The notes: generated by a model from the letters alone, not told the origin. A DNA stretch of 64,000 nucleotides from Desulfovibrio sp. Huiquan2017 (GCF_017351175.1 NZ_JAFMPN010000010.1:124001-188000), one strand, 5' to 3'. Shown: positions 23,512 to 33,308, counted from the first letter of the stretch. Program-made: numbers and translations.

Positions 23512-24417
23512 ATGGTTATCGCTGAAGGAAAAACAAGGGCATTACTGGCGCTGTGGGCGGCAGTCATGCTCTGGGCCAGTTCGTTTATCGTGCTCAAGAT
23601 CGCCTTTCAGCGCTTCGATCCCATGGTGGTCATCTTCGGCCGCATGTTCATCGCTTCCCTCTGCTTCCTGCTGGTCTTCAAGAGCCTGCGCAAGATCGAC
23701 TACCGCCCCGGGGATTGGAAACTGCTGGCCTTCATGGGCATTTGCGAACCAGGGTTCTACTTCGTATTCGAGGCCCTGGCCCTGACCTACACGGACGCCT
23801 CCCAGGCCGGAATGATCTGCGCTCTGCTGCCCCTCATGGTGGCCGTGGCCGCGCGCCTGATCCTGAAAGACCCCCTGACCCGCCGGACCATCACCGGATT
23901 CAGCCTGGCCATCGTCGGGGCCGTGATCCTGTCGAGCGCAGCCGAGGCCACGGCGACGGCGACCAACCCGACGCTCGGCAACTTCTTGGAATTCCTGGCC
24001 ATGATTTGCGCCTGTGGGTACATGATATCGCTGAAGAAGCTGACCCCGCGCTACAATCCGTGGTTCCTGACCATGATCCAGGCCTTCACGGGCTCGCTGT
24101 TCTATTTCCCGCTGCTCTTCCTGCCCTCCACCGAGCTGCCCACCGCCTTCGACGCCATGGGCGTGATATCCATCCTCTACCTGGGCGTGTTCGTGACCAT
24201 CGGGGCTTACGGTATGTACAACTACGGCATGTCCAAGATCCCGGCGGCCCAGGCCTCGGCCTTCATCAACCTCATTCCGGTGATCACCCTGATCCTGGGG
24301 CTGGTCCTGCTGGACGAACGACTCAACTGGATGCAGTACACGGCCTCGGCCCTGGTCGTCGTCGGCGTGTACGTCAGCCAGGAGAAACGGGCCAAGACGC
24401 CCGCTCCCACCGCCTAG
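23512..24417 (+). CDS. EamA/DMT family transporter
   Basis: 301-residue inner-membrane protein with ten predicted helices in two EamA repeats. The first contains LWAAVMLWASSFIVLKIAF and GRMFIASLCFLL, the second KIPAAQASAFINLIPVITLI and LDERLNWMQY, both typical of the drug/metabolite family. Probably exports a small metabolite or amino acid; the substrate is unknown. ATG 23512 is chosen because AGGAG lies six bases upstream. Its last four bases overlap the end of mqnD, which converges from the right. Confidence 0.9.
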   Translation: MVIAEGKTRALLALWAAVMLWASSFIVLKIAFQRFDPMVVIFGRMFIASLCFLLVFKSLRKIDYRPGDWKLLAFMGICEPGFYFVFEALALTYTDASQAGMICALLPLMVAVAARLILKDPLTRRTITGFSLAIVGAVILSSAAEATATATNPTLGNFLEFLAMICACGYMISLKKLTPRYNPWFLTMIQAFTGSLFYFPLLFLPSTELPTAFDAMGVISILYLGVFVTIGAYGMYNYGMSKIPAAQASAFINLIPVITLILGLVLLDERLNWMQYTASALVVVGVYVSQEKRAKTPAPTA

Positions 24418-25241
24418 AGGCCGATGAAGATATCCTCCCGGTCGCAGCCCGCCTCGGCCAACAACCGGGAAACCGCCCCCATTCCCGCCTCGCCCACATC
24501 CAGGCTGTAGTCCGTAACGAAGGTCTCGATGTGCGTGCGGATGACGTCCTCGCTCAATTCCTGGGCGTGGGCGCGAATATAATCACACCCGGCCTCGGGT
24601 TCGTTGCGGGCGAAGAGCAGGCTCTGCCGAATGGCCTCGTTCATGCGCCGGGCAAGATCCTCGCCAAGGGATCGCCGGACGGCAATGGCTCCGAGCGGAA
24701 TGGGCAGTCCCGTATGCGCTTCCCACCACACCCCCAGATCGAGCACCCGGACCAGATCGCGCTTCTGGAAAGTGAACCGCCCCTCGTGAATGACCACGCC
24801 GGCGTCCACCCGCCCGGCCTGCACTGCGGGCATAACCTCGTCGAAAACCATGGGCACGCGGTTGACCGCGATCCCAGCCTCCCGACAGCACAGCCCGAAG
24901 ATCAGATTGGCCGTGGTCCGTTCGCCCGGGATGGCCACGTCGGAACCGTCCAGGGATGCGAGGGTGCGGGCCTTCCGCGCCACCAGCACCGGCCCTGCCC
25001 CGTAGCCCATGGCTCCGCCCGCGCGCAACAGCACGTACTCGTCCAGAATTCCGGCGGCCGCAGCCGTGGACACCTTGACCACGTCCAGCGCCCCGCCAGC
25101 GGCCAGCCCGTTCAGTTCCTCCACATCGGCCAGGGTCACGTCCAGCCCGCCTGGCCATGGGATGATCCCCGTGGCCAAGGCGTGAAAGATGAAGGTGTCG
25201 TTGGGACAGGGAGAATAGCCGAGAGTTAGTTTTTTTTGCAT
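24414..25241 (-). CDS. mqnD: 1,4-dihydroxy-6-naphthoate synthase
   Basis: 275 residues, periplasmic-binding-protein fold used as an enzyme. It converts cyclic dehypoxanthinyl futalosine to 1,4-dihydroxy-6-naphthoate in the futalosine menaquinone pathway. LGYSPCPNDTFIFHAL at the N-terminus is diagnostic, and GERTTANLIFGL, GVVIHEGRFTF and TGLPIPLGAIAVRR are also family segments. It is divergent from the TetR-mqnE-mqnC-mqnA group, so the shared 129-base gap may serve both directions. Confidence 0.95.
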   Translation of the reverse strand: MQKKLTLGYSPCPNDTFIFHALATGIIPWPGGLDVTLADVEELNGLAAGGALDVVKVSTAAAAGILDEYVLLRAGGAMGYGAGPVLVARKARTLASLDGSDVAIPGERTTANLIFGLCCREAGIAVNRVPMVFDEVMPAVQAGRVDAGVVIHEGRFTFQKRDLVRVLDLGVWWEAHTGLPIPLGAIAVRRSLGEDLARRMNEAIRQSLLFARNEPEAGCDYIRAHAQELSEDVIRTHIETFVTDYSLDVGEAGMGAVSRLLAEAGCDREDIFIGL

Positions 25242-25307
25242 GACAACCTTCTGTTTTAACTAAATTTAGCCACCATGCTTGACACAATCCCCGCGCCCTT
25301 GTACTCA

Positions 25308-25327
25308 TGGTGACCACCCGGTCACCA
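25308..25327. promoter_or_regulatory. Operator candidate for the menaquinone-cluster TetR regulator
   Basis: A perfect palindrome TGGTGACC-ACCC-GGTCACCA, 8-bp arms. It lies just after a rightward TTGACA (25279-25284) and 43 bases before the TetR start codon, in the divergent mqnD/TetR gap. TetR-family regulators usually bind such a site next to their own gene, so this one could control both the mqn operon and mqnD. Confidence 0.6.
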
Positions 25328-25370
25328 CTAACGGAACCGACCGGAAAGCGCAAGTGCGGGAGCCACGGCA

Positions 25371-26009
25371 TTGACGAAAAAAACCTTCGAGAATCTACCC
25401 GAGGAAAAACAACGGCGCGTCCTGGACGAGGCGACCGTGGAATTTGCCGAGCACGGTTACCATCAGGCGAGCGTCAACCGCATCGTCGACCGCCTAGGCA
25501 TCGCCAAGGGGTCGCTGTTCAAATATTTCGGCAACAAGCAAGGACTGTTCGAGCACATCTTCAGCAGCGCTGTGACCGGGTTCAAGAAACCTCTCAAAGC
25601 CATCCGCGACACGCCCGATCTGGACTTCTTCGAACGCATGGAACAGAGCTTCCTGGCCGGAACCCGATTCGTGGACGAACACCCGAACCTGTACCACATC
25701 TACCTGAAGATGCTCTTCAACGAAAATTTCCCCCTGCGCGAGCGGTTTCTCGGCGAGATCCGCGGCGCACACGCCAAGTACCTCCGGCAACTTATCGAGG
25801 GCGGCATCCGATCCGGGCAGCTCCCGGCCTCGCTGGACGTGGACATGGCCGTGTTCACCGTGCACGCGGTCATGGACCGCTTCATCCAGGGCTATGCCGT
25901 GCCATCGTTGGACAACGGACTCGCGCCCGCCGCATCCTTGCCGGACCGGGCCCGCGCCCTGGCCGCCTTCCTGCGCCACGGCCTGGCAGACATCCCTTCA
26001 CAGGAGTAA
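25371..26009 (+). CDS. TetR family transcriptional regulator of the menaquinone cluster
   Basis: 212 residues, starting at a TTG with GGGAG eight bases upstream. The helix-turn-helix is clear: EKQRRVLDEATVEFAEHGY, then ASVNRIVDRLGIAKGSLFKYF. The C-terminal domain is helical with no known ligand. It is the first gene of a run with mqnE, mqnC and mqnA, and its stop lies within the mqnE ribosome site. A regulator dedicated to futalosine-route genes is plausible but inferred only from position. Confidence 0.9.
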   Translation: MTKKTFENLPEEKQRRVLDEATVEFAEHGYHQASVNRIVDRLGIAKGSLFKYFGNKQGLFEHIFSSAVTGFKKPLKAIRDTPDLDFFERMEQSFLAGTRFVDEHPNLYHIYLKMLFNENFPLRERFLGEIRGAHAKYLRQLIEGGIRSGQLPASLDVDMAVFTVHAVMDRFIQGYAVPSLDNGLAPAASLPDRARALAAFLRHGLADIPSQE

Positions 26010-26013
26010 CCGA

Positions 26014-27108
26014 ATGCATCTTTTCCAAAGCGACTATTTCGCCACCCTGGGCCTGGCCGACATCCGCGACAAGGTCGAAGCACACGAGCGCCTGTCCTTC
26101 GACGACGGCGTGCGCCTGTTCCGCTGTCCCGAACCTTTGGCCGTGGGTGCCCTGGCTCACCGTGTGCGCAGCCGACTGCATGGCGACAAGACCTTCTACG
26201 TGGTCAACCGCCATGTGAACTACACCAATATCTGCGTCAACGGCTGCGTGTTCTGCGCCTACCAACGGGAAGAGGGGCAAAGCGGCGGTTTTGTCCTGAC
26301 CCGCGACGACGTCCTGACCAAGCTTGCGGCCGCTGCGCTGCCGCCGCGCGAAGTCCACATCGTGGGCGGCTGCCACCCCAAGCTCGGATTAACCTATTTC
26401 GAGGACATCCTCTCCGCCGTGCACGAGCGATACCCCGATGCGGTCCTCAAATGCTTCACCGCCGTGGAGATCGCCCATTTCGCCCGGCTCGAAGGCATTG
26501 CGGCCCGGGAAGTCCTGACCCGACTCAAGGCCGCCGGACTCGGCATGCTTGCCGGAGGTGGAGCCGAGATCTTCGCCCCGGAGGTTCGCGAACGGCTCTG
26601 CCCGCGCAAGGCCACGGCGGATGAGTGGCTGTCCATCCACGAGGAGGCCCACGGCCTGGGGCTCAAAACCAATGCCACCATGCTCTTCGGGCATATCGAA
26701 ACCATTGATGACCGTGTGGATCATCTTGTCCGACTGCGCGAGTCCCAGGACCGGGGAGGCGGCTATACCTGTTTCATTCCCCTGCCCTTCCTGACCAAGA
26801 ACAGCCGACTGACGATCGACAATCCCCTGACCGGCCTGGAGGAACTCAAGACCATCGCGGTCTCCCGCCTGCTGTTGGACAACATCCCGCACATCAAGGC
26901 CTATTGGGTCATGCTCGGAGTCAAGCAGGCCCAGGCGGCCCTCAAGTTCGGAGCCGACGACTTCGACGGCACGGTCATCGAGGAAAAGATCGGCCACGAG
27001 GCCGGAGCCACTTCGGAACAGGGGCTGTCCCGCTCGGAATTGACAGACATGATCCGGGGCTGCGGCTGCACCCCCGTGGAGCGCGACGGTTTTTTCAACG
27101 AGGTGTAG
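26014..27108 (+). CDS. mqnE: Aminodeoxyfutalosine synthase
   Basis: 364-residue radical SAM enzyme joining 3-[(1-carboxyvinyl)oxy]benzoate to SAM's adenosyl group to make 6-amino-6-deoxyfutalosine. The CxxxCxxC cluster site is CVNGCVFC (C74, C78, C81), followed by HIVGGCHP and LAGGGAEIF, as in MqnE rather than MqnC. AGGAG seven bases upstream supports the ATG. Same direction as the TetR gene before it and mqnC after it, with a 128-base repeat-containing gap to the latter. Confidence 0.95.
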   Translation: MHLFQSDYFATLGLADIRDKVEAHERLSFDDGVRLFRCPEPLAVGALAHRVRSRLHGDKTFYVVNRHVNYTNICVNGCVFCAYQREEGQSGGFVLTRDDVLTKLAAAALPPREVHIVGGCHPKLGLTYFEDILSAVHERYPDAVLKCFTAVEIAHFARLEGIAAREVLTRLKAAGLGMLAGGGAEIFAPEVRERLCPRKATADEWLSIHEEAHGLGLKTNATMLFGHIETIDDRVDHLVRLRESQDRGGGYTCFIPLPFLTKNSRLTIDNPLTGLEELKTIAVSRLLLDNIPHIKAYWVMLGVKQAQAALKFGADDFDGTVIEEKIGHEAGATSEQGLSRSELTDMIRGCGCTPVERDGFFNEV

Positions 27109-27200
27109 GGCCGCTTCCGGCGGCGGATGAAGGAGGAAAGAAACCCTTTTGAAAAGGGCATCCCTTCCCCCCGCCAAGTTTTTTAGGCCGCTTCGCGGGA
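27109..27200. repeat. Second intergenic REP-like element, between mqnE and mqnC
   Basis: The gap contains GCCGCTTCCGGCGGC, a palindromic CCCTTTT-G-AAAAGGG (27144-27158), a polypyrimidine stretch and GGCCGCTTCGCGGG (27187-27200). The arrangement (GC-rich clamp, T/A palindrome, GC-rich clamp) resembles the element at 2313-2480. Both lie between genes of one operon. The remaining bases to 27236 carry the mqnC ribosome site AGGTG. Confidence 0.5.
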
Positions 27201-27236
27201 TGGAGGAAACGGAAAGACAATGCAGGTGAGATGGAT

Positions 27237-28307
27237 ATGAACGAGCTTGAAAGCATTTATGAGAAAGTTTTGGACGGGGAGCGAATTGAGTTCGCCGAAG
27301 CCGAACGACTGTATGCCGGTGCGGATTTCCACGACCTCGGGAGGCTGGCCCACCAGGTACGACTGCGCAAGCACCCCGAGCCCATGGTCACCTACGTGGT
27401 GGACCGGAACATCAACTATTCCAATATCTGCGTTTGCTGCTGCAAATTCTGCGCGTTCTTCCGCGAACCTGGGGCCCCGGACGGATACGTACTCTCCTTC
27501 GAGGAGATCGGACGCAAGATCGACGAAACCAAGGCCCTTGGCGGCACACAAATCCTCATGCAGGGCGGACACCACCCGGATCTGCCGTTGACCTGGTATG
27601 AGGACATGCTCCGCTTCATCAAGGCCGAACACCCGGTGCACATACACGCCTTTTCCCCGCCCGAAGTGGTCTTCTGGTCCAACAAAGAAGGCATATCCGT
27701 GGCCGAGGTCATCCGGCGCCTGCGCGCGGCCGGGCTGGACTCCATCCCCGGCGGCGGGGCGGAAATCCTGGTGGACGAGGTCCGTTCCCGGGTGGCCCCG
27801 AACAAATGCCCGACCGATCAGTGGCTCGGCGTCATGGAAGAGGCCCACGCCCAGGGACTGCGCACCACCGCGACCATGATGTTCGGCCACCTGGACACCC
27901 CGGCCCAGCGGCTCGAACATCTCTTCCGCGTGCGCGAGGTCCAGGACCGCACCCACGGGTTCACGGCCTTCATCCCCTGGACCTTCCAGCCGGACCACAC
28001 CGCCCTGCCCCATTGCCGCAAGCTGACCAGCGTGGAATACCTGCGCACCCTGGCCCTGTCGCGCATCGTCCTGGACAATGTGGACAACATCCAGGTCTCC
28101 TGGGTGACCATGGGGCCCAAGATCGCCCAGTTGGCCCTCTATTTCGGCGGCAACGACTTCGGTTCGACCATGATCGAGGAAAACGTGGTCAAAGCCGCGG
28201 GCGTCGCCTTCCGCCTGTCCCGTGAGGAAATTCATCGTCTGGTCGAAGCGGCCGGGTTTACCCCTCGGCAGCGGACCATGGACTACACCCTGATGGAGGA
28301 AAAATAA
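27237..28307 (+). CDS. mqnC: Cyclic dehypoxanthinyl futalosine synthase
   Basis: 356-residue radical SAM enzyme that cyclises dehypoxanthine futalosine. Its CxxxCxxC motif is CVCCCKFC, next to the conserved YVVDRNINYSN, and HHPDLPL and GGGAEILVDEVR are family segments. ATG 27237 lies eight bases after AGGTG; an ATG two codons earlier (27231) is too close to that site. The stop overlaps the mqnA start (TAATG), so the two are translationally coupled. Confidence 0.95.
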   Translation: MNELESIYEKVLDGERIEFAEAERLYAGADFHDLGRLAHQVRLRKHPEPMVTYVVDRNINYSNICVCCCKFCAFFREPGAPDGYVLSFEEIGRKIDETKALGGTQILMQGGHHPDLPLTWYEDMLRFIKAEHPVHIHAFSPPEVVFWSNKEGISVAEVIRRLRAAGLDSIPGGGAEILVDEVRSRVAPNKCPTDQWLGVMEEAHAQGLRTTATMMFGHLDTPAQRLEHLFRVREVQDRTHGFTAFIPWTFQPDHTALPHCRKLTSVEYLRTLALSRIVLDNVDNIQVSWVTMGPKIAQLALYFGGNDFGSTMIEENVVKAAGVAFRLSREEIHRLVEAAGFTPRQRTMDYTLMEEK

Positions 28308-29131
28308 TGTCCGTGCGTCTTGGAAAGATCGGTTATCTCAATGTCCTGCCCATCTACCACCCTCTGGAAACCGGCATCCTGCCCATGGACTGCGAGGTTA
28401 CCTCCGGGCCGCCCGCCGAACTCAACCGGCTCATGGACGCGGGCCTGCTCGACGTATCCGCTGCCTCCAGCGTGGAATATGCGCGCCACGCCGACAAGTA
28501 CTATCTCATCCCGGACATCGCCATCGGCAGTCGGGGACCGGTCCAGTCGGTACTGCTCCTGAGCCGCCGCCCGGTGGAGGAACTGGACCGCAAGACCATC
28601 CTGGTCAGCGCCCAGACCCATACCTCCGCCGCGCTGCTCCGCGTGCTCCAGGCCCAGCTGTGGAAGATCGAAACCGTCTTCACCACCGGCAGCGCCACCG
28701 ACGTCCTCGGGACCGGAGAACGCCCCCAAGCTATCCTGTGCATCGGCGACGAGGCCTTGAACCTGCGCTATCACCCGGACTACCCCTACCGTATCGATCT
28801 GGGCGAGGCCTGGCGCGAATTGACCGGCCTGCCGTTCATTTTCGGCGTCTGGATCGTCCAGCGCGACAGTTGGGAGCGAAATCGGGAAAAGGTCCGACAG
28901 GCCGCCGAATTGCTCCTGGCGGGCAAACGATGGGGGGCGGAGAACATCGACGACGTCTGCGCCATGGCCGCCGAGGAAAGCTGCCTGAACGACGAGGAAA
29001 TGTGCTCCTACTTTGACGGCCTGGTCTACGACCTCGGCCCCGAGGAGCAAAAGGGCATGCGATCCTTCTACGGAAGCCTGGTGGAAACCGGAATCATCGA
29101 CCGCGCTCCGGAGCTGGTCTTCCTGCCCTGA
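28307..29131 (+). CDS. mqnA: Chorismate dehydratase
   Basis: 274 residues. It removes water from chorismate to give 3-[(1-carboxyvinyl)oxy]benzoate, the first step of the futalosine pathway. The fold is that of a periplasmic binding protein without a signal peptide; GKIGYLNVLPIYHPL, DVSAASSVEYARH, and TGLPFIFGVWIV are family segments. Last gene of the operon. The gene for the remaining step (mqnB or an MTAN nucleosidase) is not in the window. Confidence 0.95.
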   Translation: MSVRLGKIGYLNVLPIYHPLETGILPMDCEVTSGPPAELNRLMDAGLLDVSAASSVEYARHADKYYLIPDIAIGSRGPVQSVLLLSRRPVEELDRKTILVSAQTHTSAALLRVLQAQLWKIETVFTTGSATDVLGTGERPQAILCIGDEALNLRYHPDYPYRIDLGEAWRELTGLPFIFGVWIVQRDSWERNREKVRQAAELLLAGKRWGAENIDDVCAMAAEESCLNDEEMCSYFDGLVYDLGPEEQKGMRSFYGSLVETGIIDRAPELVFLP

Positions 29132-29136
29132 GCCCG

Positions 29137-30021
29137 CTATCCGTGGAATTCCACGAAGGCCTTGAGGGCCGGGAACATATACCGTCCGCCATGATGGATG
29201 AGGTAGAATTCCCGACGTCCCTCCAGGGCCGGAGCCTTGATCTGCACCACCTCGCCGCTGTCCAGCAGGGATTGGGCGGCCAGTTTCGAGGTGAAGCACA
29301 AGCCCACGCCGTGCACCGCGTGAGCCAGGCTCTCGCAGGTCCCTTCGACCTTGCAGCGAATGTTCAGGTTCTGGAGCGAGTAGCCCGCCTTGCCCAGAGC
29401 CTCCTCCAGGACCAGCCGCGTGGCCGACCCCTTGACGCGCATGACCCACGGCAACCCCACCAGCGTGTCCATGGACGGCTCGCCATCGGCCGGCAGCCAG
29501 GGAGCACGGGGAGAGGCCACCAGAATGGTCTCGTCCCGGGCCAGAAGCTTGGTCACCAACTCATCCTCGTCGGGCCGTTTGCCCACGATCCCCACAGGCC
29601 AGTCGCCGCAGACGACCCGCCGGATAACCTCGGCCGAGTCGCCGGTGTGGACGATAAACGAGACCTCTGGATACTGGGCGGAAAAAGATTTGAGCAATTC
29701 CGGCAGGATGCTGTGCGACGGAATGGTACTGCACCCTATCTGGAGTTCGCCGACCACCCTGTCGCGCAAGACCTCGATGGCCGCTTTGGCCCGGTCCAGG
29801 TTGCGGAAGATGGTCACCATGCTCTCATAAAGGACATCACCGGCCTGGGTGGGCATGATCTTGCGCCCCAGCCGGTCGAACAGCTTGACGCCCAACTCGT
29901 CTTCAAGGTTGGCCACGTGTGAGCTGATGGTCGGCTGGGACAGGAACATGGCCTCCCCCGCCTTGGAAAAACTTTGCAGTTCATAGACCTTGCAAAACGC
30001 TTCAAGCTTTCGGATGTCCAT
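29137..30021 (-). CDS. LysR family transcriptional regulator
   Basis: 294 residues. The N-terminal winged helix is canonical (DIRKLEAFCKVYELQSFSKA, then FLSQPTISSHVANLEDELG), followed by a two-lobed effector domain with GELQIGCSTIPSHSILP and GIVGKR. It resembles the LysR proteins linked to selenium metabolism in Desulfovibrio, but CysB/CysL-type regulators are close and I cannot separate them by eye. It converges on mqnA with a five-base gap and starts right after the ribosomal operon terminator, so it is probably a single-gene unit. Confidence 0.88.
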   Translation of the reverse strand: MDIRKLEAFCKVYELQSFSKAGEAMFLSQPTISSHVANLEDELGVKLFDRLGRKIMPTQAGDVLYESMVTIFRNLDRAKAAIEVLRDRVVGELQIGCSTIPSHSILPELLKSFSAQYPEVSFIVHTGDSAEVIRRVVCGDWPVGIVGKRPDEDELVTKLLARDETILVASPRAPWLPADGEPSMDTLVGLPWVMRVKGSATRLVLEEALGKAGYSLQNLNIRCKVEGTCESLAHAVHGVGLCFTSKLAAQSLLDSGEVVQIKAPALEGRREFYLIHHGGRYMFPALKAFVEFHG

Positions 30022-30037
30022 TAAATCAATCCCATAA

Positions 30038-30052
30038 ATAGATGTAATCTAT
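30038..30052. promoter_or_regulatory. LysR-type autoregulatory box
   Basis: ATAGAT-GTA-ATCTAT, a perfect inverted repeat 16 bases upstream of the lysR start codon, containing the T-N11-A pattern preferred by LysR regulators. It overlaps the space where the lysR promoter must lie (TTGTCT at about 30067-30062 could be the -35). Confidence 0.55.
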
Positions 30053-30062
30053 ACCTTAAGAC

Positions 30063-30090
30063 AAAAAAAGGGCAGGCCTAAGCCTGCCCC
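30063..30090 (-). terminator. Terminator of the S10-spc-alpha ribosomal operon
   Basis: Minus strand: GGGCAGGC pairs with GCCTGCCC (arms 30089-30082 and 30077-30070), followed by seven T residues (plus-strand A run 30063-30069). It lies ten bases past the rplQ stop and ends the long ribosomal transcript before lysR. Confidence 0.92.
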
Positions 30091-30099
30091 TTTCTTTAC

Positions 30100-30613
30100 T
30101 TATTCCGCGTCGGCCTTTTCGTCGGCTTCAGGATTTTCCTTGGCCGGTTCTTCAGGCTTTTCGGTCTTTTCGGGAGCGGCCTTGGGCGCTTCCTTCTTCT
30201 CGGCCGTCTTGGCGGGAGCCTGCGTGGGCTCTGCCTTGGCCGGAGCTTCGGCGGCAGCCTCGCCTCCCTTCCGGGTCAGCTCGATGATGACCATGGGGGC
30301 GCAGTCGCCCTTGCGGGGCTGAGCGAGCTTGACGATGCGGGTGAACCCGCCGACGCCGCTTTCAAAACGCGGGCCGATCTCGTCGAAGAGACGCTGAACC
30401 ATCTGGTGGCTGCCGAGGACCTTGTAGGCCTGACGGCGTGCGTGCAGGTCGTTGCGAATGGCCAGGCTGATGAGCTTGTCTACAATGCGACGAAGTTCCT
30501 TGGCCTTGGCTTCGGTGGTACGAATCTGTTCATAGGTCAGGAGCGCGCGAGCCATGTTCTTGAGCATGGCGGCACGGTGCGTATTGGACCGATTCAGTTT
30601 GCGACCGGACTTT

Positions 30614-30624
<11 letters not shown>
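30100..30624 (-). CDS. rplQ: 50S ribosomal protein L17 with long acidic tail
   Basis: 174 residues. Residues 1-118 are normal L17 ([41 protein letters not shown]), which sits near the peptide exit. Residues about 119-174 are an extra low-complexity tail of Ala, Glu, Lys and Pro, absent from most L17 proteins of about 120 residues. The gene overlaps the end of rpoA by 11 bases and closes the alpha operon. Confidence 0.97.
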
Positions 30625-31654
<1,030 letters not shown>

Positions 31655-31666
31655 GTAGTCCCCTAT

Positions 31667-32293
31667 TTACTTGGAGTACAATTCGACAATCAGCTGCTCG
31701 TTGATCGGGAACTGAATGTCTTCCCGGCTCGGCATGGCCTTAACCGTGCCCTTGAAGTTGGCGCCGTCGGATTCCAACCACTCGGGGCAGCCGCGGCGGG
31801 CGATGACTTCCTGGGCCTCGTTGATCACGGGGATCTTGCGGGCTTCCTCGCGGACCTCGATGACGTCCTCAGCTTTGACCTGCATGGACGGAATGGACAC
31901 GCGGCGGCCGTTGAGCTTGAAGATGCCGTGACGGACCAACTGGCGAGCCTGGTCGCGGGAATTCGCGAAGCCAAGACGATAGATAACATTGTCGAGGCGG
32001 CGCTCCAGCAGGAACAGCAGGTTGTGACCCGCCACGCCCTTCATGCCTTCAGCGCGCTTGTAGTAAGTCCGGAACTGGCCCTCAAGGATGCCGTACATGC
32101 GGCGAACCTTCTGCTTCTCGCGCAGCTGGACGGCGTAGTCGGACATCTTGTGGCGCATGCGGCCGGCGTGTCCCGGAGGATAGGGGCGCTTCTCGTAAGC
32201 GCACTTGTCGGTGTAGCAGCGATCACCCTTGAGGAAGAGCTTCTCTCCCTCGCGGCGGCACAGCTTGCATTTTGCTTCGGTATATCTTGCCAC
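31667..32293 (-). CDS. rpsD: 30S ribosomal protein S4
   Basis: 208 residues. A primary 16S rRNA binder that nucleates assembly of the 5' domain and contributes to decoding accuracy. The N-terminus keeps a zinc knuckle ([18 protein letters not shown], then C), the zinc-containing form. The S4 RNA-binding domain ([20 protein letters not shown]) spans about 100-160. In many bacteria S4 also represses the alpha operon; a leader hairpin upstream of rpmJ is a possible target. Confidence 0.98.
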   Translation of the reverse strand: MARYTEAKCKLCRREGEKLFLKGDRCYTDKCAYEKRPYPPGHAGRMRHKMSDYAVQLREKQKVRRMYGILEGQFRTYYKRAEGMKGVAGHNLLFLLERRLDNVIYRLGFANSRDQARQLVRHGIFKLNGRRVSIPSMQVKAEDVIEVREEARKIPVINEAQEVIARRGCPEWLESDGANFKGTVKAMPSREDIQFPINEQLIVELYSK

Positions 32294-32308
32294 GATAATT
32301 CTCCTTAA

Positions 32309-32695
32309 TTAGACCCTGCGGCGTTTGGGCGGCCGGCAACCATTGTGCGGGATCGGGGTGATGTCCCGGATGAAAGTAACCTTGAAGCCGACGTTATTGA
32401 TGGCGCGCATGGCGGCCTCACGTCCGGAACCGGGGCCCTTGACGTAGATGCCCACAGTGCGCATGCCCGAATCCTGCGCGCGCTTGGCGGCGGCTTCGGC
32501 AGCCATCTGGGCCGCGAAAGGAGTGGACTTGCGGGAACCCTTAAAATGAGCACCGGCGGAAGCCCAGCTGACGACATTGCCTTTGACGTCGGTGAAGGTC
32601 ACGATCGTGTTGTTGAACGTGGCCTTGACGTGGGCAATACCGACGGGAATATTTTTCTTCTCTTTTTTCTTCCCAGAGCGACGGGGTTTAGCCAT
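32309..32695 (-). CDS. rpsK: 30S ribosomal protein S11
   Basis: 128 residues. Lies on the small-subunit platform, next to the anti-Shine-Dalgarno end of 16S r[29 protein letters not shown] and the C-terminal [18 protein letters not shown] are unmistakable. The 79-base gap to rpsM upstream is the longest inside this part of the operon and holds nothing I can identify. Confidence 0.98.
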   Translation of the reverse strand: MAKPRRSGKKKEKKNIPVGIAHVKATFNNTIVTFTDVKGNVVSWASAGAHFKGSRKSTPFAAQMAAEAAAKRAQDSGMRTVGIYVKGPGSGREAAMRAINNVGFKVTFIRDITPIPHNGCRPPKRRRV

Positions 32696-32774
32696 TGCCT
32701 TAATCTCCGTTGAATAAAAGTCTTATACAACGCCCGCGCGCTCACAGGCGCACAGGCGGAAGTCGCATGTCGAG

Positions 32775-33146
32775 CTATTTCTTCTTACGGCCCATGACGG
32801 AACGGCGCGGCCCCTTGCGGGTACGGGCGTTGGTCTTGGACTTCTGGCCGCGAACCGGCAGGCCGCGGCGATGGCGCAGACCGCGGTAGCAGCCGATGTC
32901 CATCAGACGTTTGATGTTGGTGGTGATCTCACGACGGAGGTCACCCTCAACCTTGTGGTTGTTCTCGATCTCGACACGGATCTGGTTGACTTCATCGGCA
33001 GTGAGGTCGTCACTGCTGGTCTTCCAGTCGATCCCGGTGGTATCGAGAATCTGCAGGGCCATGGTCCGGCCAATGCCGTAAATGTACGTCAACGCGATGT
33101 CGATGCGCTTGTTCCTCGGCAGATCAACGCCAGCAATACGTGCCAT
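32775..33146 (-). CDS. rpsM: 30S ribosomal protein S13
   Basis: 123 residues. Head protein that touches the P-site tRNA and forms the B1 bridges to L5. The helix-hairpin-helix start ([20 protein letters not shown]) and the basic C-terminal [19 protein letters not shown] stretch are both present. It lies 12 bases after rpmJ, consistent with one transcript. Confidence 0.98.
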   Translation of the reverse strand: MARIAGVDLPRNKRIDIALTYIYGIGRTMALQILDTTGIDWKTSSDDLTADEVNQIRVEIENNHKVEGDLRREITTNIKRLMDIGCYRGLRHRRGLPVRGQKSKTNARTRKGPRRSVMGRKKK

Positions 33147-33158
33147 AGTTCTTTCCCT

Positions 33159-33272
33159 CTATCCTTGACGCTGCTTATGCCGGGGGTTTTCGCAGATCAC
33201 CCGCAGCACGCCGTTGCGCCGAATTACTTTGCACTTGGAACACATTTTTTTCACAGAAGGTCTGACTTTCAT
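33159..33272 (-). CDS. rpmJ: 50S ribosomal protein L36
   Basis: 37 residues, beginning [19 protein letters not shown]. The zinc ligands are kept (CSKC, then C, then H in CENPRHKQ), the so-called C+ form. It is read from 33272 to the stop at 33159. It heads the alpha gene set, in the place where infA would often precede it, and has its own promoter candidate upstream. Confidence 0.97.
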   Translation of the reverse strand: MKVRPSVKKMCSKCKVIRRNGVLRVICENPRHKQRQG

Positions 33273-33308
33273 GACCATCTCCAATGTCTAAATAACAATA
33301 ATGCCCAT

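Noticed and set aside
29142-29155. A 14-bp palindrome CGTGGAATTCCACG between mqnA and lysR
   Set aside because: It lies inside the last lysR codons with no loop or T run and is too short and central to a coding sequence to call a terminator or operator.
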